Shown here in pieces: positions 18,527 through 28,741 of a DNA stretch of 28,741 bases. The first letter of the stretch is position 1. Every line of letters begins with the position of its first letter. The notes beneath the pieces are model-generated. The model was not told where the DNA came from, did not search any database, and worked only from the letters and a program-made list of their open reading frames with translations. Origin of the DNA: Zancudomyces culisetae (lineage: Eukaryota > Kickxellomycota > Harpellomycetes > Harpellales > Legeriomycetaceae); the NCBI GenBank assembly GCA_001969505.1, contig LSSK01000513.1, forward strand, positions 1 to 28,741, in the 5' to 3' direction. The position numbers and the translations under genes were made by a program.

Positions 18527-20251
18527 TTACTTGGAGCCTACAAACTTTTCAAAAATTGCATAGGCGGCAATAGTGGGTGCGATGGTTCCATCTGCAACTC
18601 CCTTTTCCAGGTCCTTGGCCAGGCTCTTTACCTCTTTATTCTGATGGAGTCTAGACATAGTAATGTGTGTTTGGAGTTTTATTTTGAAAGGCTTTTATAT
18701 TTTTATAGAAATCCCCAGTGTCCACCATCCACCATCCACCATCACATTTGCATGACAATATAAAATACACAAATAAACGGATAACTATAATTATAAATAT
18801 GGAGAATATACCATACCTTTCAAAGATAAGATTTTTGACTTCACGCCACATCCAATGACTTTGTTGTGTCTTTCTGATATCATCCCACCTGTTTGATTCC
18901 TATGTATTCAAAAACCTCAGTTTAAATTTCGGATAATAAGCTATAGAATCTATATCTGCTTACATTAATCTTCTGGAAGTACGTGTTTATCGTATCATAT
19001 ACGCGTTCCAAATTATATCCGGTATATGCAGATGCCCTAACCACAGGTGGATTCCACTCTATTGCTTTGGGTGCAATGAGTCTCATTGCGTCAAGCAAAG
19101 CTCTGGTTGTAATTTTTGCCGGGGTTTCCAACGCGCCATCCGATTTATTGACAACAATCATATCAGCAAGTTCCATAATCCCCTTTTTGATTCCTTGTAG
19201 CTCATCCCCCGAACCTGGTTGCGCTAAAAGCACAAACATGTCAACCATCTCTGAAACTAAAATTTCAGACTGACCAACACCGACTGTTTCTACAAACACT
19301 ACGTCAAATCCTGCCGCTGTTGATTGATTGATTGGGTGGTGGTTTTTTTTTTGAACCGAAAATAAACAAAAACAATTCAGACTTTGCAACATATAGGTAC
19401 AAATATCATTAAATTATATATAAAAAGTAGTATATAAAAAGTTCAAAGTTTATTACCTTCAGTAAGAACTATAGTCTCCAATGTTTTACGGGCTACTCCT
19501 CCCAAACTTCCACCACTAGGTGAAGGGCGTATGTATGCATTATCTGATGTACTTATTTTTTGCATCCTAGTTTTGTCTCCAAGCAGTGAGCCACCAGATC
19601 TAGTTGATGACGGATCCACTGCCTATTATTATTATTATTATTATTATTATTTTCATTGGAGTTAACTAGCGAGAAAAAAAATTCTGGTATGCACTTTTAT
19701 GATGTAATAAAATTAAAAATGTGTATTTCTAACAGAACGATTAATTCTGGGCATAATGATAATAGTCTTTATATACATATACACAGAAATATAAAACTAT
19801 TTACCAGGACAGCTATTCGATGACCCTTTTCCAGCATTAGAGATCCAAAAGCCTCGATAAACGTAGATTTACCAACACCCGGGGTTCCTGTGAACCCTAT
19901 CCTTTTTACCTTTTTTTCTTTATTTTTTTCCAAACATCGACTTACTAGCTCGTTAGATATAATTCTGTGTTCTTTTTTTGTTGATTCAACTAAAGTATTT
20001 ATACAGATAACGTGTAAGTGGTTTTGGTAATAACTTGAAACTTGTGCTTTGCAAATTCCGGTTGTTTTCAGAAATGTATAAAGTAAAGACTTACTCATGG
20101 TTATGGCTTTGGAAAGCATCAGCCTATTTCCTGACACGAGGCCCTCGTAAAGCGTATCCACAGTGTAAGAGCTTGAATATCTTTTTGAAGCAAGCACATT
20201 TCGGGATCTACAACCCACAACTAGGTTGTGGTGTCTCAGTAATCTTTGCAT
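18527..20251 (-). CDS. MMAA: Mitochondrial MMAA/ArgK-type G3E GTPase, chaperone of methylmalonyl-CoA mutase
   Basis: GTPase that loads and protects adenosylcobalamin on methylmalonyl-CoA mutase. Six exons: 20251-20095, 19989-19805, 19622-19457, 19316-18964, 18899-18817 and 18650-18527 (TAA), 355 residues. Phases agree at all five junctions. The N-terminus is a presequence ([14 protein letters not shown]). Motifs in order: KAITMIEST, Walker [10 protein letters not shown] (87-95), [35 protein letters not shown], the G3 segment ETVGVGQSE (179-187), [17 protein letters not shown] and NKSD (226-229). The C-terminal dimerisation part includes [14 protein letters not shown] and [15 protein letters not shown]. 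One intron ends CAG, the only non-TAG acceptor in the window. A (TAT)9 repeat abuts another acceptor. The mutase is not in this window. Confidence 0.95.
18722..18742. repeat. 7-mer CCACCAT x3 in MMAA intron 5
   Basis: Three exact copies within the intron 18816-18651. It is a simple tandem repeat with no evident function. Confidence 0.85.
19624..19650. repeat. (TAT)9 trinucleotide repeat at an MMAA 3' splice site
   Basis: Nine TAT units on the plus strand. Read on the minus strand they form an AAT repeat whose last unit supplies the TAG acceptor before exon 3, in place of a polypyrimidine tract. Confidence 0.9.
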
Positions 20252-21418
20252 ACTCCAGCGTCCAGTTATAAATAGAGCGTTGTTTTCTGAATATTCGTGT
20301 CTGATTTTATAAAATCGCTCCTGTATTCTAATACACGGCTCAAAAAGATTTTGAGTGAGTTTTAATAGAAATAAAAGAGACTAGCCTAATCAGATTCTCC
20401 AATTCAGTTTAAATGGAACTGACCATAAATTTTATACATGTTTGGCACGGTTCAATTTCCCTGAAAGTATAATCGCAATCAAACCATTGGGCAGGAAAGT
20501 CTCGTTTTTAACGAATTGAAATGGCGAAACAACAGATAGATACTCAGATAAACACTGAACAAGAGCAATGAGGAAATGAGACATGGAATATGGAATATGG
20601 GGCATGGCACCCACACATGTGTTCCGTGTTGAAAAAAGCGTACAATACAGATGAATAAGTCTAGTAATATAGCTGTAGTATTTATTCAAGCACACGTTGT
20701 ATCATTCTCTTAAAAAGCACATCCAACCTTTGTCAATGATATAACTAGTACAATACCACAAATACGATTGCATCTACAGTTGGATGTTCTTGGATAGACT
20801 CATGATTTCCTTGCTTATTTTTTGTGACCAGGACCCACTAAAGTTGGTTGGTTGCACCGAAATACACTTGGAGCATAAGATGTTTCATGATAAGTTCAAT
20901 TCTTTAGAAACTAGGGATCAGGCGAGAGTCAGTTGTGAATTTGCACAATTCAAACAGTTGATTTGGCTACCTTTGGAGCATTTTTAACCTTGTTAAAATA
21001 ATTTGCGAGACCTCCACCGTTTCCGCTCACCTAAAAACTTGTGTAGATAGCACGCATATTCTGCGATATTGCAGTATGCAAGCAAGAAATCAGTGTATTT
21101 AACAGCATATACAAACACAATCAAATTAAACGTATCACCGATTTCTTGAGGAATGCTGTGTCTTTTGAAAATTGCGCGTTACACGAAACTAAACCATAAT
21201 CATTTAGTCGAGATATTTCAGCAAATATTTTTAAATTGAAAATAAAAAAAGGCAAACTTGTTGAATTGTATATTTGAATCAGTAAAACGAATCAAGGTAT
21301 TCAAGTGTGGATAGAGCTCTAATTGTAAATAGATTCAGAAAAATATCCTTATAATATTTGACAATATTGAGGGGGAAACAGTAAAATAAAAAGTTAAAAA
21401 GGTGCAGAACCTGGAATA
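20252..21418. other. Divergent intergenic region between MMAA and PPP4R2
   Basis: Holds both promoters. The minus-strand ORF 20695-20432 and plus-strand ORF 20784-20987 have no motif I recognise and no credible splice partners. I call no gene. Confidence 0.55.
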
Positions 21419-23166
21419 ATGAAAGCAGACGAGTATTTGGCGGGTGAAAGTATACTTTGCACCTTTCCCGAGCTTGAAGAATTTTCCTGGAAAGATGGTG
21501 AGTCTAAGAATACTTTTAAAAACACACAAGCGTTGATACGAATATTTCACCATAAGGATAGTTTACCATATTAAACACTGTTTTTTTTATTATTCATAAT
21601 AGAGTATATCAAAAAGCTAGAAAAGATATACAACAATTCGGGGAAATGGTAAGCTTCTAAAGAATTAATATACATGGAATTGGGTGTAGCGGACTATACT
21701 AACAATTAATATGTTTTCTTATAGGATTAGTTGGGATCTTTGTAGAAAAATCATAAAATATTTGATTCTCGATGTAAGATTTTTGCACAAGCTCTTTAGA
21801 GTCGAGTATTTGAAAAGCCTAATGGAAGAGCTGATAATTGACACTATTTTTTATGAAAATATACTATAGATACTAGAAGACAAAATTATTAAAGAGCTGG
21901 TAAAGGAAGGTGAAGTCAGAGGCGACATAAAGGGAGCAATGTACAAAAACGACTTTAGCAGGACGGGAAAATGCAGAAACATAAGTGACAATGTTGACAT
22001 TCTTACCCTCATACTCGAAGGAGAAGAGGGTCTTGAAGCATTGAAAAGCGAGAGAGAAGATTCCAAAGCTAAACTAAGAGAATATGCTTCAAAAAACTTT
22101 TCGCTGGAAAAGCACGAAAGAAAACTGGTCGATATTGTGTCGATTTTAGAGCAAATAAATACATCCCTAGACATGTTTGAAACGTAAGCGAGTAATTATC
22201 AAGATATGCTCCCTTTTCGAGCATCTCACGTTGACGGCTCGTTTGAAAAATATATTTACCATAACAGCGCGTTGGTGTGTAGTAATAATATGATTTATTC
22301 AAAAAATATATGAATATATTAGGTACCCTTTCACGATTCAAAGGTTGGTCGAGTTGGTATTAAAACACGAACAGCAATATTCGAATAGTTATAAATTTTT
22401 GCGAGCGATAGAAAAGGTAAATCTGGGTGTGGTCGATATATATTGAGAGTTCTGGTAAAGTTGATTGAGCTGGAAAGCTAACATGCTATAGTGTCCATGA
22501 AAATAGGTGGTATTCGTAACTTCTACAATAGAAGAATTTCCAGTAGCATCAATATCGGAGGCACAAAAAGATCAAAAGCACTTGGACGAACCTAAAAAAA
22601 AACTAGATAGCGAGATCCCAGAATTGGCCATTAAGGAAAGCTCGGAACCCTCATCCTCGTCTGCCGGAATGAATACCATTAGTCAGCAGGGCACTCGTGA
22701 GGAAAGCACAAAGCTATTTGGCGAGCATCCTTTGGATGCGTCGGATACGGGAATAGTACATATCTCCTACGACTCGCAAGCAACCGTTGAAAAGAAACTC
22801 AATTTTGCAAAAACCCATGATTTGGGAGGTGTTCCTGTAAAAATCGATGCACCTTCCAAAAAAGCTGACGACGAAGCAATGGTAACAACCCCAAGCTCTA
22901 TTTCAACAAACATAGCGGTCGAAAATTCAGATCCCGAACAGATGGATGTTGATAACCAACAAGGATTTCAACCTGAGCATGAGAGCGTCCCAGCAAGCGA
23001 CTCAGCGCCGGAGATGGATATCGATACTGCCTCCGCTGTAGCTCAGCCGGAAAATGGCAATAATTTTAATTCTGTGGATTTATCATCTACTGATGAGACT
23101 AATACTATTGCCACAGAGGGTAAATCGGAGATAAACGGTGAAAAGGATATACCTATTCCCGAATAG
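21419..23166 (+). CDS. PPP4R2: Protein phosphatase 4 regulatory subunit 2 (PPP4R2 / Psy4)
   Basis: Regulatory subunit that tethers PP4 catalytic subunit and R3 in DNA-damage and centrosome functions. Six exons: 21419-21497, 21603-21648, 21725-21773, 21870-22183, 22323-22416 and 22507-23166 (TAG), 413 residues; phases fit and all acceptors are TAG. The best family match is YPFTIQRLVELVLKHEQQY then YKFLRAIEKVVFVTSTI (about 164-200), equal to the PFTIQRLCELL ... FLRGVEKNVMVVS core of animal R2. The N-terminal helices (LEEFSWKD, ISWDLCRKIIKYLIL) also fit. A charged helical insert lies at about 90-160. The C-terminal 200 residues are acidic, Ser/Thr/Glu-rich and disordered, with MDVD and MDID repeats, as is usual. 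It is tail to tail with the NPC2-like gene. Confidence 0.88.
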
Positions 23167-23685
23167 TAGGTTGGTAGGAGGGGGTCTTAAAAACACCACG
23201 AACTAAAAATTATGCACTATACCTCCCCCTATTTTTCGACTTTCTGACCCCCCATGTAGGATATAATAATACATTTCGGTTAATTCCTTTCTTCATTATC
23301 TCACCGCCCGTGTCTCGCAAAGTTCTTGAAATACATTCATTATACTCTCAGCACCATTTTTTTTGTCTAGCTAATACGCCTTGTATTAGTAAAGAATCTT
23401 TGAATTAGAAATATATTTTTTCACATTCACTTTTCATTTTGTCGAAAAGGTACATATATTCAGCACTAGCCATTGAGATGAACAACACTATATTTGTCTG
23501 TGATGTTACAACTGCGGATAATGCTATCATGGTTAGCATAATTTCGCAAGATAAGTCTATTAGTGTGATTTTATTTTACAATATGAACAAATACGTTCTA
23601 GCAATTGAAAAATCGAAAAACATACTGCTTCTATAAAATGTAAAATTTAAATATCAAATACATAAAAGCCAATACACTGATAAAT
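23167..23685. other. Convergent 3' spacer between PPP4R2 and NPC2
   Basis: A+T-rich, expected to hold both polyadenylation regions. ORF 23439-23636 (+) begins with a non-ATG codon and has no motif. No gene. Confidence 0.6.
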
Positions 23686-24420
23686 CTATAACCCAACTAC
23701 AGCCCTGACCTTTCCGATTTGAGCCTTATCTGCGTCCCTTTTTGCGAGTGCGTCGACATAGAACCATCCCTAAATATGCATATAAATAGTTTTTTTTCAC
23801 CTCTTGTTCGCTCTTTCAAAATGCATATATCGTGGATTGTATGAGGGAAAAAAACAACAACTCCACCTTTGTTTTTATCTTATCCCAAGGTATTATAATA
23901 TATACTTTTTTAGAAAGAATAAAGATTTCATAAAGAACATTCGCTAGGATGATCTACTTACTGGAGGAACGTATGCGGGAACATATGCAACTACATTGAT
24001 TTCGTGCAGCCCTGGCTCGAGTGGACACCGCTCTTCTGTGTTTTCTGCCAAAAGCTCGCAGAGATCGTAATCTGAATTCACTAGCCGGATTATCCCGTAT
24101 TTAACAACCACTCTTGCTGTTGCCTTTTCGATTCGCTCTTTAATATATGCACGTGCGTACACCGATATATTTCTTCCCCGCTGGGGATACTCTGGGTCAA
24201 GGGTTAGCTCTTCAATCTTCATCAAATCATTTTCGCCGCTTAGATCTACAACCACCTTGTTTAATGGTATCTCATTATCAGCCAATACTCGCTGTTTAGA
24301 TCTGAGCGATGCTCCCTTTACGATAGATAGATATTCCTTAGCCTTTTCTTGCCATATTTTTGCCAATGCTTGATTTATGGAAAGCACGAGTAGGCAAAAT
24401 ATTACAAACAATAGTCTCAT
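23686..24420 (-). CDS. NPC2: NPC2-like ML-domain lipid (phosphatidylglycerol/phosphatidylinositol) transfer protein
   Basis: Secreted or vacuolar-lumen lipid carrier of the MD-2-related lipid-recognition fold. Exons 24420-23962 and 23769-23686 (TAG) join in phase 0 to give 180 residues; intron 192 bp, GTAAGT donor, TAG acceptor. Signal peptide is residues 1-20 (LLFVIFCLLVLSINQALA). The ML signature is VVVKYGIIRLVNSDYDLCEL then RCPLEPGLHEI, and the last strands read YVPPGWFYVDALAKRD. C121 and C132 form the usual central disulfide, but the other conserved ML cysteines (near the start of the fold and in the last strand) are missing. Residues 21-50 form an unusual basic leader before the fold. 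Ligand cannot be predicted. Confidence 0.85.
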
Positions 24421-26501
24421 TCTTTGTTCTGTGTCTAGTTTTTTGCCCCTAATATCTTTGGTGGTATATAATTCTTCGATTCTTGATATAATTATAAGTA
24501 GCTTGACTCTTAATATTTATAACTCTTGAAAGCGTGTCGTGTGTGTATAGAAAAACCTGTGTTTTTAAGGTTTATTTTCGCACAAACCCTCTAAGGGGTA
24601 TTGCATTTTTGCACCCACCCTTCTAATTAAATGATGGGTATTTTTCATGGTGCCTCGATTTTTCTATCCTCTAGAATACGATACGTGATTCAGCCATTTG
24701 TTCCATCAATAATAATGGAGAATGACATTTGAACACATGACATTGATAGGACGAAAATACTATTTCAACCAATTAATTTGCTAGGTGGCAAATAATTTCC
24801 CAGGATTGGCAGACTTAACACCAGCATTTTTGAACTTGTTTTCCCTTTAGTGTTTTTATTTCCTTGGATTAAACTGTGGTGAATTTTTGGGTAAAATATC
24901 TGAACTACTTGCGAAATGTTTTGAAAATCTAGAAAATGCTGATATCGAAATACATAATCCTGCAACAACATAACAACAAACAATTATCGACCAATAAAAC
25001 ATTAATTTGCTAAGCATATTTAACAGTGAGAGAACATATCTGGATGGCTGACCAGTGTTTTATTTTGAGAAGTGCTTTTGCATGCTCAGCTGTTCACTTA
25101 TTTTTTCCACAGCACACAGTCACAAAACATTTAATCGACTCGTATCTGAATCATTCAAAAAGCCCGGAAAATCCTCATCATTACAGTATTTCTTCACCCT
25201 TACCTGAGTGCTTTTAGTCTTTGGAGGAAAGAACATGTTAATTTTGCACTAATTTTGTGAAAGACCACCAATGTATTTAAATTATCTATCTTTACTCGAG
25301 TATACCCTGTAACTAGACAGTAGAATATAACTCGTTGTTCGTAACTGGCACATCCGGCTGTTACTACCAACACCTGCAAAAAAGGTAAAACTAACTCGCC
25401 CACTGAATAGTTTTCCATGTGACTAATGAATGATATTTATTGGAGGCATTGTGTGAACAATATAACAAAAAAAAGTTCGAAGGTAGTACAGCAAACGATT
25501 TTTGTTTTGGTGTCAAGAAGTGGGAGGAAGTTAATGGAACCAAACAGACTTTGCGTTTATAGCCACTACAAACACTGACGACATTAGCTGCCTCTTTTTT
25601 TTTTTGCAATTACGTTTCTGTATTGGTAAAAGTAATGATAACACACAAGTATATTGACAATACCCTTTGATACACTACACCTCTATCAAAGTTATAATGC
25701 TATAGAAACTTATTGGTGATATTTTGACTATCACATAACATGTTTATATCTGCTCAAGTATTATATGCGTATTGTACAAAATTAGTAACTAGCACATTTT
25801 TCGAACTGAATAACATTCCAGTCCTGCTTGTTATGAATTTTTCGGCATAATTTATTCTTTCTTTATCCTACTTGATCATCAGAAAACTTCATAATTCCCA
25901 ATAAGAATGGGGAAATAGAAGGTAATGCATCTATAGGACTAAAGTCTAAAGCGGCTAATAATGATAAAATCAACTAGAGTATTAAAACACTAAACTTTCA
26001 ACGTACAAGTATAAGCATAATGAAAGTAATAAAGTAATAACTATCATAATATAAAAGGGGTGTTTTTCCCAAGTCTTTTTTGTCCTTATCGGTTCAGTAC
26101 ACCACCAAGATGAGTTATTGTAAAATGTTGAGTTTGTACACAATGCCTGCTAACTAGCTAACTTTATCTAATTAGCGATCCACTACATCATGGAACCTGT
26201 GTTGTGGTACATTCTGAACCTTTACCACATTGGCTTCGCTTCTCATGCGCATTAGTTTTTCCGAGGTGCTGAAAAAAACTGGTAAATCTTTTGATTTCAA
26301 ACTGGCCCAAGCATTCCAGTTTCAAACGTTTTGGTTGATTAGAAATCACGAATGTGAAAAATTACTGGTTTATAGAAAAGGCGAATAAACAATATATATG
26401 AAATGAATGGACGTGTCCCTTTACAGGTTTATATCCTCATAATTTAATATATCATTTTGAAGACTTGGCTAGATAAGAAAGCGACAGAAATAGCCGCAAT
26501 A
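24421..26501. other. Long intergenic stretch, no recognised gene
   Basis: Two kilobases with only short random-looking ORFs (24983-24765, 25418-25200 and 25609-25391 on minus; 25026-25217 on plus). I searched for TAG acceptors joined to plausible frames and found none that give a recognisable protein. It should include the divergent promoters of the NPC2-like gene and PEX4. An unrecognised spliced or noncoding gene cannot be excluded. Confidence 0.45.
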
Positions 26502-27319
26502 ATGAGTACTTTTTTACGAAGATTGCAGCAAGAGCTCAGAAATCTAGAAAAAAACAAACCAGCAGAAATTGCCTACCTGCAGCCGTCAGAAGATGATATA
26601 ACAGCCTGGAAGGCAATTCTAAGGGGACCTGATGGTTCTCCATATCAAGGTAAGAGGATAAACGGTAGAAAATAACTAAAAAAAGACGATATGGGCAGAG
26701 AATTAAATGAGACTGGAGATAAAAACAATATCAAGAATGTGAATGGGAATGTGAATATATATTTTTCTGGATCGGGTATATATACGAACCATATACACTG
26801 AGCGTTAAAGTATTTATAACATTGCCTTGATATCTGAAAATGACTGGCACAATAATAACTGTACGAGAAAATCTATTTCGGGTACTTATTAAACATGTCT
26901 AAAAAAACATAACTATGAAATAGGTGGTTTATTTGAGTTAAGCATAGCTGTACCCGAAACGTACCCCATGAATCCACCGAGTGTTAACTTTGTAACAACA
27001 GTATGTCATCCAAATGTTCATTTAGAGGTAAATTTTATGGGTATATATTTATAATCAGAATGGATAGTATGAGGAGGAATAGGAGGCTCGCATTATTAAC
27101 TTCCATTCAGTTATATAACTGAGAATCTTGGTATAATAGACAGGAGAAATTTGTCTTGATATTCTAAAAGATCAGTGGTCGCCAGTTTGGACAATAAAAA
27201 CCATATGTACTGCCATCCACTCGTTAATGGTCGATCCTGAGCCAAACAGTCCACTCAACTGTGATGCAGGTACGGCAGCTGTCAAAGCAACTATTTTGGA
27301 TGCGATAGTTTATGTATAA
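26502..27319 (+). CDS. PEX4: Peroxisomal ubiquitin-conjugating enzyme E2
   Basis: E2 that monoubiquitinates the peroxisomal import receptor PEX5 so it can be recycled; anchored to peroxisomes by PEX22. Exons 26502-26649, 26924-27027 and 27140-27319 (TAA), 143 residues; phases fit and both acceptors are TAG. The UBC fold starts at RRLQQELRNL, with AILRGPDGSPYQGGLFEL, YPMNPPSVNFVT, HPN at 78-80 and catalytic Cys89 in TGEICLDILKDQWSPVWT. The IHSLMVDPEPNSPLNCDAG stretch is typical of PEX4. After this the usual C-terminal helix (AGD-x2-xY-like) is replaced by a divergent TAAVKATILDAIVYV. A GTACGG at 27270 could be a donor, but no following exon was seen. Confidence 0.9.
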
Positions 27320-28318
27320 ACATTAAACCCTCTAATTTCTATAATATGTATTCGTTTTATCCCGATTAATGGGCTCGCTTAAAAAAATGCGAAGATTGAA
27401 GTGTAAATGACAAAACTCACGATTGTATTATCTGTACTTTGGATATAGCGAACCTGCTTAGATGTGGTGACAAAATAGGGTACAACTCCCTAGTCAGGTT
27501 GTACACAAAGATGTATGCACCAAGTGATAAAATATTTTATTAAGAATTATTTAAATGGCATCACTCTGTTTACCATGACTTTGTATTTATCTATTTTTGG
27601 ATGACAAGTACTGTTTATCCGTTGATCTTAATTATTTAACCACAGGATGCACAACTTGTGCTGCTGACTCCTGTATTTCTTGTATTAAGAGTTGATTCAA
27701 TAAAGATGTAGATCAATATCCGACATTTTATAGAAAAACCTAAACACCATATGATCTCAATCTGCTACCTTTGCCTTCACCTCGCTAGCATACTATTGAG
27801 AATATCATACAAGTATAGTCCTATCTCGTACACATATTGGTTACAGTTTATCTTTTGCTCTTTCCACCATGTATCTTGGATACTATCAAAAAAAAAAAAC
27901 TCGGTGGAAATTGCTGCAATTTGCTTGATTTAGAAATTTCCACCCGGTCGTTTGGTCTTTATTCCCCGCACCCCCTAATTAAAAAAAAAGAACATGTAAA
28001 AGCAAATTTACACAGAAATTCGCGGATAAATCAAAATACTCCGACTGTTTTGCAAATAGCCTTTGCCACTTTTTTATCACCACCTGAATTTGTGATAAAA
28101 AAATGAAAATAATGAAAAAAAATGGGGGAAGTGGAGAACTATTCAACATTTTCAAATGGTTTAGTTGATTAGTTGAGAAGCAACGCAACACCTACTTTTC
28201 AATATAAACCCAAGTTGCTCCCACTAAAAGCATTCACCGAGATAACCACTAAACTTTACAAACAGCTTTACAAAACCGAAAAGACAAACACCAAAATATC
28301 AACCTCAATCAAAACACA
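27320..28318. other. Intergenic stretch upstream of GCV1, no recognised gene
   Basis: A+T-rich with A homopolymers near 27888-27899 and 27980-27989. ORFs 27751-27933, 27837-28106 (+) and 28191-27979 (-) overlap one another and have no motif. The last 150 bases should be the GCV1 promoter and leader. Confidence 0.6.
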
Positions 28319-28741
28319 ATGAGCCTAAAAGTCTTGAGAGCAGCCAACATAAAGCCGGTGATAAACCAGTATCTTGTCCGTGCGCTTAGATACAACACAA
28401 CGCGTAAGTCATCCCCATGTTAAGTTATAAAGATATGGTCCATTGTTGTAGAGCACTTTAGACGAATTATACAAAAAGAAATACGCTATTTACGATTTGG
28501 AAAAAAGGGACATTAACCAAGTGAATAAAGAATTCCTAAAATAAATAGAGGCACCGAAAACTACACCGCTATATGATCTACATGTCTCAAAGGGTGGAAA
28601 AATGGTTCCCTTCGGAGGTTGGAGTATGCCTTTACAGTACTCTGATCTATCTGCATTAGATTCACACCTGTGGACCCGTGAAAACGCTTCGCTATTTGAC
28701 GTATCACATATGATGCAGTTGAAGATAAGCGGCCCAACACG
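28319..28741 (+). CDS. GCV1: Aminomethyltransferase, glycine cleavage system T protein (cut by window edge)
   Basis: Mitochondrial folate-dependent enzyme that takes the aminomethyl group of glycine from the H protein and forms methylene-THF and ammonia. Exon 1 is 28319-28403 and exon 2 starts at 28549 and runs off the window; the 145-bp intron (GTAAGTC donor, TAG acceptor) splits a Gln codon. The N-terminus is a presequence ([15 protein letters not shown] ... [10 protein letters not shown]). The T-protein start follows: [20 protein letters not shown], then [27 protein letters not shown]. Only about 92 residues are visible, but the motifs are diagnostic. Confidence 0.95.

Noticed and set aside
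20432-20987. ORFs 20695-20432 (-) and 20784-20987 (+)
   Set aside because: No recognised motif, no credible splice sites, and they lie in the divergent promoter region of MMAA and PPP4R2.
25200-25609. Minus-strand ORFs 25609-25391 and 25418-25200 read as one gene
   Set aside because: Different frames, no joining splice sites, and no homology that I recognise.
1-28741. tRNA, rRNA, spliceosomal RNA, transposon, CRISPR or prokaryotic-type operon signals
   Set aside because: Scanning by eye for tRNA B-box-like GTTCGA, U1/U2/U6 core sequences, inverted-repeat ends and regularly spaced repeats gave nothing convincing. A covariance-model search would be needed to exclude small RNAs.

Overview
This is an A+T-rich nuclear segment from a fungus. 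The evidence is spliced genes with short GT...TAG introns, a secreted GPI-anchored GH17 glucanase of the cell-wall type, fungal-style PEX4 and a fungal SAP30 domain. A B12-associated MMAA GTPase is also present. To my knowledge the B12-dependent methylmalonyl-CoA pathway is absent from most Dikarya but kept in early-diverging fungi, so I lean towards an early-diverging fungus (zygomycete or chytrid grade). That placement is inference.

Layout, left to right. CRD1, cardiolipin synthase (+, runs off the left edge as modelled). VIP1, inositol-pyrophosphate kinase (-), whose last codons overlap those of CRD1. A possible 68-residue protein (-). TRS31, a TRAPP subunit (-, five exons). GH17 glucanase (-, intronless). 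Two exons of an unrecognised membrane protein (-). Unresolved exon-like islands around a C17 run (+). SAP30 (-, with a 14-nt exon). A small unrecognised ORF (-). EGD2, the NAC alpha subunit (-). VMA10, V-ATPase subunit G (+, start codon alone in its exon). COX11 (+). MMAA (-, six exons). PPP4R2/PSY4 (+, six exons). NPC2-like ML-domain lipid-transfer protein (-). PEX4 (+). GCV1, glycine-cleavage T protein (+, cut by the right edge).

The genes do not form a pathway cluster; they are ordinary housekeeping genes. Several act in mitochondria (CRD1, COX11, MMAA, GCV1), and others in vesicle or organelle biology (TRS31, VMA10, PEX4, NPC2) or in signalling and chromatin (VIP1, PPP4R2, SAP30). Exon models were built by hand. 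I joined exons only where the reading phase matched and the joined protein agreed with remembered family consensus. In those models 27 of 28 introns end in TAG.

I see no rRNA or tRNA gene, transposon, CRISPR array or defence-like system. I also found no convincing previously undescribed system. The best leads are gene-structure oddities and a few unrecognised exons.
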